A stretch of DNA of 64,000 bases, taken from Streptacidiphilus fuscans (GTDB taxonomy: Bacteria > Actinomycetota > Actinomycetes > Streptomycetales > Streptomycetaceae). The DNA lies in assembly GCF_015690355.1 (NCBI RefSeq), contig NZ_JADPRT010000003.1, forward strand, positions 462,474 to 526,473, given 5' to 3'. The notes under the pieces were generated by a model. That model saw only the letters and a list, made by a program, of their open reading frames with translations, was not told the origin of the DNA and ran no database searches. The position numbers were made by a program, and so were the translations under genes. Positions 1-7,599 of the stretch are shown one piece after another (positions within the stretch are counted from its first letter, which is position 1; the number at the start of each line of letters is the position of its first letter).

Positions 1-108
1 TTCTTCGCCGACCCGGACGGCACCCGGCTGGAGATCTTCACCGCCAGCGGCGTCGCAGCTGAGGGCACGGCTCCCTTCACGGACGCTCCGACCTGCGGTT
101 TCTTCTAG
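1..108 (+). CDS. Glyoxalase/VOC-fold protein, 3' end only
   Basis: Only the last 35 residues lie in the window, in frame 1, ending at TAG 106-108. They include the motif FFADPDGTRLEIFTASG, which is typical of the final beta strand of vicinal-oxygen-chelate proteins, where the Glu of LEIF is a metal ligand. The family covers glyoxalase I, extradiol dioxygenases and antibiotic-binding proteins, so no substrate can be given. The next gene starts 13 nt downstream on the same strand, so the two may be cotranscribed. Confidence 0.7.
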   Translation, partial: FFADPDGTRLEIFTASGVAAEGTAPFTDAPTCGFF

Positions 109-121
109 GCCGACGGGAGGG

Positions 122-1024
122 ATGACGGCGATGGCTGCCATCGGCTACCACCCGGGCGAGCGCGCCGCGCAGGCGTTCGCCGGGGAGACGCACCGGGCCG
201 AGCATCTGGGCCGCAGCATCCGCGACACGATCCCGCCGGTCGCGGCCGACTTCCTGGCGCAGCGTCAGTTGTTCGTGGTGGGCGCGGAAGACCGGTCCGG
301 TCGGATGTGGACGACGGTGCTCGCGGGCGAGCCCGGCTTTCTGGCCGTGCCGGACGAGCACACGGTGACCGTGGCGGCCGTCCCGCATCCCGAGGACCCG
401 CTGCGGGCGGTGCTGGACGGCTCGGAAGGCGGACCGACGCAGGTCGGCACGATCGCGCTGGAGCCCGCCACCCGCCGCCGGATGCGCCTCAACGGCCTGT
501 TGGACGGGCGGACGTCGGACGGCTGGGTGCTCCGCGCGGAGCAGGTCTTCTCCAACTGCCCGAAGTACATCCAGAAGCGGCGCCCGGTCCCGGCCTCCCC
601 GACCACCCGGCCGGGCCCGGCGCGTCGGTCCGCCGAGCTGACGACGGCGCAGCGGCTCCGCGTCGGCACGGCGGACACCTTCTTCGTCGCGACGGCAGGC
701 CCGGACGGCCGCGCCGACGCCTCTCACCGCGGCGGCTTCCCCGGCTTCGTCGAGACGCTGTCGCCGACGACGCTGCGCTGGCGCGAATACCCGGGCAACG
801 GCGCCTACATGACGCTGGGCAACGTCGAAGTGAACCCGTGTGCGGGTCTCGTCCTCCCGGACTGGGAATCCGGTGACCTGCTCCTGCTCACGGGTGAGGC
901 GCACACGGACTGGCAGGAGCAGGCGGTGACCTTCACGCTGACGGAGGCGGTCGAGCTCCCGGGCGCACTGCCCATGCGCTGGAGCGAGCCGGAGTTCTCG
1001 CCCGCCAACCCGCCGCTCGGCTGA
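122..1024 (+). CDS. Pyridoxamine 5'-phosphate oxidase-fold flavin/heme-binding protein
   Basis: This 300-aa protein has two split-barrel halves of the PNPOx/FMN-binding type. Residues about 40-130 resemble the first barrel (FVVGAEDRSGRMWTTVLAGE), followed by the family-like SNCPKYIQKR at about 142-151. A second barrel begins at about residue 180 (DTFFVATAGPDGRADASHRGG). Such proteins usually bind FMN, F420 or heme and reduce or sequester small molecules. The specific role is unknown. ATG 122 abuts the GGGAGGG; an in-frame ATG at 131 has better spacing from it and may be the true start. It probably shares a transcript with the VOC gene just upstream. Confidence 0.75.
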   Translation: MTAMAAIGYHPGERAAQAFAGETHRAEHLGRSIRDTIPPVAADFLAQRQLFVVGAEDRSGRMWTTVLAGEPGFLAVPDEHTVTVAAVPHPEDPLRAVLDGSEGGPTQVGTIALEPATRRRMRLNGLLDGRTSDGWVLRAEQVFSNCPKYIQKRRPVPASPTTRPGPARRSAELTTAQRLRVGTADTFFVATAGPDGRADASHRGGFPGFVETLSPTTLRWREYPGNGAYMTLGNVEVNPCAGLVLPDWESGDLLLLTGEAHTDWQEQAVTFTLTEAVELPGALPMRWSEPEFSPANPPLG

Positions 1025-1089
1025 GAAGGCTCGGCTGATCAGGATGGGCTGAGCCGGTTCAGCGGCGTTCGGCGTCCTAGGCTGAGCCG

Positions 1090-1845
1090 GTGACGACGAA
1101 CGACCTCGACGACCGCTGGTCCACGCTGCTGTCCTCCCCGGACGCGGTGCTGCTGGACGGCTTCCACGCGCTCAAGCACGCGCTCCGATTCGGCGCGACG
1201 GTGCCGCTCGTGGTGACCACGGACCCGGCCGAGCTCCGCCGCCTGGCGGCGGAGCTGGCCCCGGACCTCGGGTCGGTGGAGGATCGGGCCCCCGTCGAGG
1301 CCGTCTCGGCCGAGGCACTGCGGCGACTGGTCCCGCGGCCGCATCCCACGGGCGTGGCAGCGCTGGCCCTTCGTCCACAACCTGTGGACAGTGGTGACAG
1401 TCGGCGAACCGCTGCCCCGTACGTCGTCCTGGAGAACCCGCGCAACCTCGGCAACATCGGCGCCGTCGTCCGCCTGGCCGCTGGCTTCGGCGCGGCGGGC
1501 GTCCTCACCACCGGCGACGTCGACCCCTGGCACCCGACCGTCGTCCGCGGCGCGGCCGGCCTCCACTTCGCCACCTCGGTCGCCCGAACATCCTTGCAGA
1601 CCTTGCCCGTTGGGCCGATCTTCGCCCTCGACCCGGACGGCGAGAACATCCACGACGTGGAATTCCCGGACGACGCCCTGCTCGTCTTCGGCTCGGAACG
1701 CCACGGCGTGACGGACGACGCGAAGGGGATGGCCACCCGAACCGTGGCCATCCCCATGCGCCCCCTGGTGTCCAGCTTCAACCTCGCCACGAGCGTGGGG
1801 ATGGCGCTCTTCCACTGGCAGGGCGGGCGATTGTCTAACCGCTAG
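1090..1845 (+). CDS. TrmH/SpoU-family RNA 2'-O-methyltransferase
   Basis: This 251-aa SPOUT methyltransferase is predicted to transfer methyl from SAM to a ribose 2'-OH in tRNA or rRNA. The three SpoU motifs are visible: ENPRNLGNIGAVVRLA at about 117, LVFGSERHGV at about 198, and IPMRPLVSSFNLATSVGMAL near the C-terminus, which form the trefoil-knot SAM site. The region before residue 100 looks like a short substrate-binding domain. The start is GTG. The stop TAG overlaps the stop of the convergent BRO-type gene: both use the shared tetranucleotide CTAG at 1842-1845. A 12-bp perfect inverted repeat lies inside the gene at 1725-1755. The substrate nucleotide cannot be deduced. Confidence 0.9.
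   Translation: MTTNDLDDRWSTLLSSPDAVLLDGFHALKHALRFGATVPLVVTTDPAELRRLAAELAPDLGSVEDRAPVEAVSAEALRRLVPRPHPTGVAALALRPQPVDSGDSRRTAAPYVVLENPRNLGNIGAVVRLAAGFGAAGVLTTGDVDPWHPTVVRGAAGLHFATSVARTSLQTLPVGPIFALDPDGENIHDVEFPDDALLVFGSERHGVTDDAKGMATRTVAIPMRPLVSSFNLATSVGMALFHWQGGRLSNR
1725..1755. other. Perfect 12-bp inverted repeat inside the methyltransferase gene
   Basis: Arms GGGGATGGCCAC (1725-1736) and GTGGCCATCCCC (1744-1755) flank the loop CCGAACC. The loop and the inner stem are nearly identical to the intergenic hairpin at 2752-2780. It is in-frame coding sequence of the TrmH gene and lies about 90 nt before the end of the convergent gene. Confidence 0.6.
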
Positions 1846-2672
1846 TCCGGCATACGGCCGTTTACATCCCCCGTCATCCCCAGCCTGTGGAGAAGTTCCG
1901 CGAGGTGCTCCGCGTTCCCGCGAACCTGAGCCGAACCCATCGTCAGCACGAGCCCGACCGTTGCAACGGGCGCAGCCGGCTGGTCGGCCGTCCGTCGCAG
2001 CTGCCGGACGATGTCCACGAAGTGGAGCCTCCGGCACGGCCGGTGGGCGATGCTGCCTCGGATGCCGACGCGCTCGATCTCGCGGCAGCTGAAGTGCAGG
2101 CCGAACGGCGGCCCGGTCTCCGGGTACGGGGTCGGGAGCACCGGTTCCATGGGTCCGTGCAGGCAGTGCACGGAGCCGTCGGTGCGGATCTCGAAGCCCT
2201 GGTCGTCGACGAGCACGGTGGAGACGGTCGGCTCGCCGAGCTCCATCGCCTCTGCGAAGGTCTCCGCCATGCGCTCGCGCTGCGCGCCGAGGTCCGCGTC
2301 GCCGCGCCTGATGGCGGGGAGGAGTTCGCGGGTGACCCAGTCCTGGAAGGGCCGGGCCGCCGGCATGTCGGAGCGCATGATCAGCCGGTAGAGACCGCTC
2401 TCGCTGATGACGTTGAGCTCCGGGTTGCCGCGCTGGTGGGTATTACCACCAGCGGAAACGTGATTACCCTGACGTGAGGTCAGGGTAATCGTCCGGGTGT
2501 TGACCCGGCGGACCTCCGACTTGTGGAGAACTCGGATCGCCTTGCTCGGGCTGCCGTGCCCGAGGATCTTGCAGACGTCCGCGACGGCGAACCACGGCTC
2601 GCCGTCGATCATCACGACGCGGATCGGTTGCCCCGTCACGGGGAACGCCGCGTTCATCATTCGCATGTCCAT
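1842..2672 (-). CDS. BRO-family N-terminal domain protein (phage antirepressor-like), copy 1
   Basis: This 276-aa protein has an N-terminal BRO domain at residues about 5-110 (IRVVMIDGEPWFAVADVCKI, ISESGLYRLIMRS, FQDWVTRELLPAIR), the DNA-binding module of phage antirepressors and baculovirus BRO proteins. The C-terminal half has no match I recognise but is shared with the neighbouring copy (DGSVHCLHGPMEPVLPTP, then SCREIERVGI). The start ATG 2672 follows GAGAGG at good spacing. Relative to copy 2, an extra segment of about 19 residues between the domain's first and second blocks is encoded by DNA with two perfect hairpins (2431-2454 and 2462-2490). No other phage genes are nearby, so this looks domesticated. 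A role in transcription or development is possible but unproven. Confidence 0.8.
   Translation of the reverse strand: MDMRMMNAAFPVTGQPIRVVMIDGEPWFAVADVCKILGHGSPSKAIRVLHKSEVRRVNTRTITLTSRQGNHVSAGGNTHQRGNPELNVISESGLYRLIMRSDMPAARPFQDWVTRELLPAIRRGDADLGAQRERMAETFAEAMELGEPTVSTVLVDDQGFEIRTDGSVHCLHGPMEPVLPTPYPETGPPFGLHFSCREIERVGIRGSIAHRPCRRLHFVDIVRQLRRTADQPAAPVATVGLVLTMGSAQVRGNAEHLAELLHRLGMTGDVNGRMPD
2431..2490. repeat. Two adjacent perfect inverted repeats in the copy-1 BRO insert
   Basis: CGCTGGTGG (2431-2439) pairs with CCACCAGCG (2446-2454). GATTACCCTGA (2462-2472) pairs with TCAGGGTAATC (2480-2490). The segment is less GC-rich than its surroundings and encodes the residues absent from the paralogue, which suggests insertion of a small palindromic element in frame. 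Confidence 0.6.
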
Positions 2673-2751
2673 GATTTATTGCCTCTCGCCTGACGCCACT
2701 CTGCGCGACTTCCCCACAGAGCGGCTCGCTGTGAAGGATGATGGGAAGGCA

Positions 2752-2780
2752 GGGGCGGCCACCCGAACTGTGGCCGCCCC
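2752..2780 (-). terminator. Hairpin between the two BRO genes, likely terminator
   Basis: Perfect 11-bp stem GGGGCGGCCAC / GTGGCCGCCCC with loop CCGAACT, starting 14 nt beyond the stop of BRO copy 2. Like most actinobacterial terminators it has no U-tract. It shares its loop and inner stem with the hairpin at 1725-1755. Confidence 0.6.
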
Positions 2781-2794
2781 TCGTGCGTCCTGCG

Positions 2795-3490
2795 CTACGA
2801 CGGAACCCGGACCCCGTTGAGGACTTCGAGGACCTCCCGTGGTTCGCCGGAGATGCCGAAGACCAGCAGCGATCGTCGTGGCGCCGCGCTTTCGGGACGT
2901 GGACCGGGAGGGTTGAGGAACTGGCGGGCCAGGTCGATGAGGCGGACCGTCGGGCAGGGCCGGATGAGTCGGCCGCCCAGGAGGCCGACGCGCTCCACCT
3001 CGCTGCAGCGGAAGCCGGGACCGTAGGGCGGGCCGTCGTCCTCGTCGGGGGTGGGGAGGACGGGATCCATCGGGCCGTGCTGGCAGTGCAGCGAGCCGTC
3101 CGCGTAGAGCTCGAACGCGTGGCCCTGCAGCTCGATGCGGCCGACAGGCGGTTCGCCGAGGTCGAGGTCGAGGTCGTTCTGGCCGCGGCGGACGGCGGGG
3201 AGGAGTTCGCCGGTGACCCAGTCCTGGAAGGGCCGGGCGGTGGGGTTGTCGCAGCGCATGATCAGCCGGTAGAGACCGCTCTCGCTGACGACGTCGAGGT
3301 CGGGGATCGCCCGGAGGTTCACCACCCGGTGGTCCCCGGGGCGGAGCAGGCGGTTGGCCCGGGACGGGCTGGTGGTGCCGAGGATCCGGCAGACGTCGGC
3401 GGTGGCGAACCACGGTTCGCCGTCGATCGTGACGACGCGGACCAGTTGCCCGGTGTGCGGGAACTCCGCGTTCATCGTTCGCGTGTGCAT
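2795..3490 (-). CDS. BRO-family N-terminal domain protein, copy 2
   Basis: This 231-aa paralogue of the adjacent BRO gene has the same N-terminal BRO domain (MNAEFPHTGQLVRVVTIDGE, ADVCRILG, VSESGLYRLIMRCDN, FQDWVTGELLPAVRR) and the same C-terminal region (DGSLHCQHGPMDPVLPTP, EVERVGLLGG). ATG 3490 is chosen because GAGAGGG lies 8 nt upstream. It begins 45 nt after the stop of the HTTM gene, so it may be the third gene of that transcript. The two copies are clearly diverged, so the duplication is not recent. A DNA-binding role is inferred from the domain only. Confidence 0.8.
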   Translation of the reverse strand: MHTRTMNAEFPHTGQLVRVVTIDGEPWFATADVCRILGTTSPSRANRLLRPGDHRVVNLRAIPDLDVVSESGLYRLIMRCDNPTARPFQDWVTGELLPAVRRGQNDLDLDLGEPPVGRIELQGHAFELYADGSLHCQHGPMDPVLPTPDEDDGPPYGPGFRCSEVERVGLLGGRLIRPCPTVRLIDLARQFLNPPGPRPESAAPRRSLLVFGISGEPREVLEVLNGVRVPS

Positions 3491-3535
3491 GGCGCGCCCT
3501 CTCGGTGGGTGACAGTGCGCCCTGCACAACCCCGT

Positions 3536-4786
3536 TTATCGGATCAGTGACACGGTCTCCTGCTCGCTTTCGGTTGCACGCCGGGGGCGCTTGATCGATT
3601 GGCGCAAGACTGGCGAGTGAGTCGCCCGCGCCACCCCTTTCGCCACCCCCTCCCCGAGGCGGGTGAGGAACCCCGTGGGCAGGAAGACGGCGTCCGCGGC
3701 GATCATCGCCAGCGAGAAGAACGGCAGGCCCAACGTCACCGCGATCGCGGCGTGTTCGATCATCATCAGGACCAGCAGCACGTTCTTGATCCGGCGGTTG
3801 AAGACCAGGAACGGGAAGGACACCTGCACCATGACCGTGCCGTAGGTGATCAGGCAGACCAGGATGCTGTTGCCGCCCAGCAGCGCGGAGAGCCCCGGCC
3901 AGGGGTCGAAGTAGGCCAGGTGCAGCGGGAAGTAGAGCGCCGTGCCGCCCTCCCAGAGGGAGCCCTGGATCTTGTACCAGCCCGCCGTGGCGTAGATGAA
4001 GCAGACCTCGACCGCGATCACCAGCATCGCCGAGTTGTGCACCATCGTCGTCAGCGCGTCCAGCAGGTCCGCGCCCTCGCCGTCCGGCTGACGGCGCCTC
4101 AGCCACTCACGCGCGCCGACGAAGAGCCAGAACAGCCAGAAGACCGTGCCCCAGTCGTAGGCGCCCATGTCGAGCATCCCCAGCGTGGCGAAGCCGGAGA
4201 GCTGGCAGTACGCCAGCGCCGCGCCCAGCAGCAGCCACAGCGCCACCCCCGTGACGTCGCGCTCCACGAGGCGGCCGAGGCGCGCGGCCCGCGCGTCGAG
4301 GGACCAGACGGTGCCGCAGCGGGTGAAGGCCAGGTAGATCGCCATCAGGTGGACGACGTTGTCGCCGCCGTCGCCGACCAGGACGCTGCGGTTCTGGATC
4401 GACAGCACCAGCACCATGAAGAGGACCGACATGGTCCGCGTCCGCCAGCCCACCAGCAGCAGCGCGCTGACCACGATCGCCGCCGCGTAGACGGCCTCGA
4501 ACCACCAGCGGTTGTCCGACCAGGCCAGGATGGTGAAGGCGTGGTTGGACGCCAGCATCTGCCGGGCCAGGCCCGTGCTCCACGGCGCGAGATCGCCGTA
4601 GAGGACCCGGCGGTTCGGCCACTCGCGGAGCAGGAAGCCGCCGAAGCAGAGGGAGATGCCGATCCGGACGATCGCTGCCTGGTACGGGGCGATGGTGCGG
4701 CGGGTGAACGCCACCCAGCCCCGCAGCAGGGCGGCCGAGACGACGGCCTCCCAACCCGGGCGGGCCGACTGCGTGTTGTCGCTCAT
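3536..4786 (-). CDS. HTTM-domain polytopic membrane protein
   Basis: This protein of about 416 aa belongs to the HTTM family (horizontally transferred transmembrane, related to vitamin K-dependent gamma-carboxylase). It carries the family features: an N-terminal helix with the RIGISLCFGGFLLREWPNR region, the WSDNRWWFEAVYAA segment, and a later GWYKIQGSLWEGGTALYF block containing conserved aromatics. About eight membrane segments can be seen. The family's activity in bacteria is unknown; gamma-carboxylation is not established. ATG 4786 overlaps the TGA of the upstream DUF5819-like gene (ATGA), indicating translational coupling and a joint function in the membrane. A pair of BRO genes follows downstream. 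Confidence 0.85.
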   Translation of the reverse strand: MSDNTQSARPGWEAVVSAALLRGWVAFTRRTIAPYQAAIVRIGISLCFGGFLLREWPNRRVLYGDLAPWSTGLARQMLASNHAFTILAWSDNRWWFEAVYAAAIVVSALLLVGWRTRTMSVLFMVLVLSIQNRSVLVGDGGDNVVHLMAIYLAFTRCGTVWSLDARAARLGRLVERDVTGVALWLLLGAALAYCQLSGFATLGMLDMGAYDWGTVFWLFWLFVGAREWLRRRQPDGEGADLLDALTTMVHNSAMLVIAVEVCFIYATAGWYKIQGSLWEGGTALYFPLHLAYFDPWPGLSALLGGNSILVCLITYGTVMVQVSFPFLVFNRRIKNVLLVLMMIEHAAIAVTLGLPFFSLAMIAADAVFLPTGFLTRLGEGVAKGVARATHSPVLRQSIKRPRRATESEQETVSLIR

Positions 4787-5586
4787 CGGCCGACCCCCAG
4801 GCCCTGGTAGTCCTCGTCGTCGGCCGGCCACCAGCCCAGCGTGCGGTAGCTGGGCGTGGTGGTCGCGGGCGCGCCCGTCCAGGCGGGGCCGGTGACGGAG
4901 GTGGTCGCGGAGCGGATCTGGATCTGGATGACCGGCAGGCCGCCCCAGTCGCGGCCGATCCGCTGGAGCGCGATCCGCTTGAGGTACTCGACCGAGAGCG
5001 GCCCGCCGAAGCCGGTGGAGTCGTCCGTCTGGTTGTGCCAGGCCGTGTAGTAGTCCCAGGCGCGGCGGAGCAGGTTCTGGTTGATGTGGCTGGGGGCGAC
5101 GTTGCCGCGGATCGCGGCGATGTCGGCGGCGGTCAGGTCGATCCAGGGGGAGATGGTGCGACTGCCGTCGGCGGCGAGGGTCTGTACGCGGGCCTCGACG
5201 GCGATGTCGTCCTGCAGCGGGTTCGGCGCGAAGAGCTGCCAGTTCTGCTCGAACTCGGGCATCACGTGCGCGGTGACGGCGGCCGACTCCCGCTGCGAGA
5301 TGGGGTTGCTGGGCGCTATGGCGAGGAAGATCGTGCCGAGGTGGTAGGCCACGGCGAGGACCAGCACCACGGCCGCGGCCCCGAGGACCGCGAGCGACGG
5401 CGTCGACCAGCGGCGTTCCGGCGGCTCCGGCGCGGCGGTCTCGTGCTCCGCCTCGTCGGCGTCGTCGCCGGGTGGGCGCGGACCGGGCACGTCCGGCGGG
5501 GGTGGACCGGGCAGGCCCGGCTGGGGTGGAGCGGCGGGTATGGACTCGGCCGCCCGCGGGGCCTCGCTGCTCGGCTCGTCTGCCAC
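4783..5586 (-). CDS. DUF5819-like membrane-anchored protein
   Basis: This protein of about 267 aa has a Pro/Ala-rich N-terminal tail (residues 1-60), one transmembrane helix (LAVLGAAAVVLVLAVAYHLG) and an extracytoplasmic domain beginning NPISQRESAAVTAHVMPEFEQNW. The W-x-LFAPNP motif is typical of proteins encoded beside HTTM genes in actinomycetes (DUF5819 type). GTG 5586 is taken as the start; GTG 5604 is an in-frame alternative. It overlaps the HTTM gene by 4 nt. I infer that it is a partner subunit of the HTTM protein. The acyl-CoA dehydrogenase gene starts divergently 140 nt away. Confidence 0.75.
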   Translation of the reverse strand: MADEPSSEAPRAAESIPAAPPQPGLPGPPPPDVPGPRPPGDDADEAEHETAAPEPPERRWSTPSLAVLGAAAVVLVLAVAYHLGTIFLAIAPSNPISQRESAAVTAHVMPEFEQNWQLFAPNPLQDDIAVEARVQTLAADGSRTISPWIDLTAADIAAIRGNVAPSHINQNLLRRAWDYYTAWHNQTDDSTGFGGPLSVEYLKRIALQRIGRDWGGLPVIQIQIRSATTSVTGPAWTGAPATTTPSYRTLGWWPADDEDYQGLGVGR

Positions 5587-5665
5587 TGGTACCTGCCCTG
5601 CCACTCCGGTGAAGTCCTGAGCACGGTACTGACCCGCGGCGGTTCCGCGCGACCCTTCCCCCGAC

Positions 5666-5697
5666 TTAGAACTTGTTCTAATCTGACGAATCGTCAG
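5666..5697. promoter_or_regulatory. Two adjacent palindromes upstream of the acyl-CoA dehydrogenase; first matches a KstR box
   Basis: TTAGAACTTGTTCTAA (5666-5681) is a perfect 16-bp palindrome that fits the known mycobacterial/rhodococcal KstR consensus TNNAACNNGTTNNA at every fixed position. One base later CTGACGAATCGTCAG (5683-5697) is a second perfect palindrome around a central A. Both end within 30 nt of the GTG start. KstR is the TetR-family repressor of steroid catabolism; the identity of the regulator here is inferred. Confidence 0.65.
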
Positions 5698-5725
5698 AGC
5701 GAGGCAGGCTGGGAAGGGACGAGCC

Positions 5726-6877
5726 GTGGATTTCACCTTCACCGAGGAGCAGCAGGCCGCGGCCGAGGCGGCCAAGGCGGTCTTCGCCGACGTGCCGCCG
5801 GACGGCGGCGTTCCCAGTCCCGCCCTCGGCATCGAGCCGGTCGCGACCGACATCGACCGGGAGCTGTGGCAGCGCCTGGCCAAGTCCGACCTGATCGGCA
5901 TCGCGCTGGCCGAGGAGCACGGCGGCGGTGGGCAGGACGAGATCGCCTGGTGCCTGGTGCTGCGCGAGGCGGCCCGCGTGCTGGCCCGGGTGCCGCTGCT
6001 GGAGACGGGCGCGGCGGCGCTGGCGATCCAGGCCTTCGGCGCACCCGAGCTGCGGCAACGGCTGCTGCCGGAGATCGCGGCCGGCCGCCTGCTGGTCGGC
6101 GTCGCGCCGCACGGCCGCACCGGGCACGAACCCGCCGACGAGGCGGTCACGGCCGAACCGGCTCCGGGCGGCGGCTGGTCGCTGCGCGGCTCACAGACCG
6201 GCGTGTCCTGGGCGTCGGCGATGGATCTCGTCCTGGTCCCGGCCCGAGGTCCGGAGGGGACTCTGCTGCTCCTGGTCGACCCGCGTGGAGCGGGCGTCAC
6301 CCTCAACCGGCAGGTGTCGACCCACGGCGAGTTGGCAGGCGAGCTGGTCTTCGACGGCGCGGTCGTCGAGGCCGGCTGGCAGGTGGGTCCGGTGGCGGCC
6401 GACGGGTCCAACTGGCGTGCGGTGCGCGGGTTGCTGATCGTCGGCTGCGCCGCGCTCTGCCTGGGCCTGGGCGAGGCGGTGGTGCGGATGACGTCCGAGT
6501 ACGCGTCCAAGCGTGAGCAGTTCGGCCATCCGATCGCGACGTTCCAGGCCGTGGCCATGCAGTCGGCGGACCGGTACATCGACCTGCGGTCGATGGAGGT
6601 GACCCTCTGGCAGGCGGCCTGGCGGATCGCTGCGGGTGGTGAACTCACCGACCGGCTGCCACTGGACGCGGACCTGGCCACGGCCAAGATCTGGTCGGCG
6701 GAAGGTGTCCGCGCGATCGCCTCGACCGCGCAGCACCTGCACGGCGGCATCGGCGCGGACCTCGACTACCCCCTGCACCGCTACCACGCCTGGGCCAAGC
6801 ACCTGGAACTCTTCCTCGGCCCGGCGGCGGCGTTCGAGCAGGAGCTGGGCGACCTGCTGGCCGTGCACCAGCTGTAG
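5726..6877 (+). CDS. Acyl-CoA dehydrogenase, possibly steroid side-chain (ChsE-like) type
   Basis: This 383-aa flavoprotein has the three-part ACAD fold: an N-terminal helical part (MDFTFTEEQQAAAEAAKAVF), a middle beta domain (about 110-220) and a C-terminal FAD-binding helical part with YASKREQFGHPIATFQAVAM at about 255. The final motif is QHLHGGIGADLDYPLHRYH rather than the GGYGY-RE form of classical enzymes. That resembles the heteromeric ACADs (FadE28/FadE29-like) of mycobacterial cholesterol degradation, where partner subunits complete the active site. No partner ACAD is adjacent. GTG 5726 follows GAAGGGA. A KstR-like operator immediately upstream supports a role in steroid or related branched acyl-CoA oxidation, but the substrate is inferred. 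Confidence 0.85.
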   Translation: MDFTFTEEQQAAAEAAKAVFADVPPDGGVPSPALGIEPVATDIDRELWQRLAKSDLIGIALAEEHGGGGQDEIAWCLVLREAARVLARVPLLETGAAALAIQAFGAPELRQRLLPEIAAGRLLVGVAPHGRTGHEPADEAVTAEPAPGGGWSLRGSQTGVSWASAMDLVLVPARGPEGTLLLLVDPRGAGVTLNRQVSTHGELAGELVFDGAVVEAGWQVGPVAADGSNWRAVRGLLIVGCAALCLGLGEAVVRMTSEYASKREQFGHPIATFQAVAMQSADRYIDLRSMEVTLWQAAWRIAAGGELTDRLPLDADLATAKIWSAEGVRAIASTAQHLHGGIGADLDYPLHRYHAWAKHLELFLGPAAAFEQELGDLLAVHQL

Positions 6878-6903
6878 AGCGCCCGCGGCAGCCACCTCAG
6901 CGG

Positions 6904-7599
6904 ATGAGGCAGAGTGAGGGGGTGGCCTCTCCTGCTCTTCCTCTCTTCGACGCGGTCGTTCTCGCCGGCGGCGCGGCCCGGCGACTCGGCGGTGAGGACA
7001 AGCCCGGACTGGTGGTCGGCGGCGCCTCGCTGCTGGACCGGGTGCTCGCCGCCTGCGCCGCCGCGCAGCGGACCGTCGTGGTCGGGCCCGAGCGCCCGAC
7101 GGCGCGTCCGGTGCGCTGGACGCGGGAGACACCGCCGGGAGGTGGCCCGGTCGCCGGGTTGGCGGCCGGGATGGAGTCGGTGACGGCGGAGGTTGTCGTG
7201 CTGCTCGCGGCCGATCTGCCGTTCCTGGACGCACCCACGGTCCACGCACTCGTCGCCGCGCTGGACCCGCACGTTGATGCCGACCGTGACGTCGGTGCCG
7301 GTGCCGGTGCCGGTGCCGACGGCGTGCTGCTCGACGGGGTCGTGCTCGTCGACGCCGACGGCCGGGATCAGCCGTTGGCCGCCGCCTACCGCACCGCCGT
7401 GCTGCGGGCCAAGCTTGCCCAACTCCCTTCGCCGGAGGGCGCTCCGCTCCGTGCGCTGACCCGCGACCTGCACCTGCTCCGGCTGCCCGACACCCGCCAC
7501 GCCGCCGTCGACTGCGACACCTGGGACGACGTACACGAAGCGCGACTCCGCGCAGACCGCATGGACGGCGCTCCGCACACCCCTCCGTCACCCCGGTGA
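6904..7599 (+). CDS. mobA: Molybdenum cofactor guanylyltransferase-like (MobA-like) protein
   Basis: This protein of about 231 aa has the nucleotidyltransferase signature LAGGAARRLGGEDKP at residues about 21-35 and a later LLAADLPFLD, where the Asp is the metal ligand. It is predicted to transfer GMP (or CMP) to molybdopterin. The residues after LDPHVDADRDV contain a GAGAGAGAD tract encoded by a short (GGTGCC)n repeat. The start is uncertain: ATG 6904 has no clear ribosome site, while GTG 6922 follows GAGTGAGGG. It overlaps the next gene by 4 nt, and a moeA-like gene follows, which supports a role in molybdenum cofactor synthesis. Confidence 0.8.
   Translation: MRQSEGVASPALPLFDAVVLAGGAARRLGGEDKPGLVVGGASLLDRVLAACAAAQRTVVVGPERPTARPVRWTRETPPGGGPVAGLAAGMESVTAEVVVLLAADLPFLDAPTVHALVAALDPHVDADRDVGAGAGAGADGVLLDGVVLVDADGRDQPLAAAYRTAVLRAKLAQLPSPEGAPLRALTRDLHLLRLPDTRHAAVDCDTWDDVHEARLRADRMDGAPHTPPSPR

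Noticed and set aside
1842..3490. Prophage remnant around the BRO genes
   Set aside because: No integrase, attachment site, structural or lysis genes nearby; flanking genes are chromosomal.
2676..4106. Long minus-strand reading frame overlapping the HTTM and BRO genes
   Set aside because: Arg/Gly/Pro-rich translation without motifs. It lies in a different frame of proteins with clear family motifs, so it is a GC-bias shadow.
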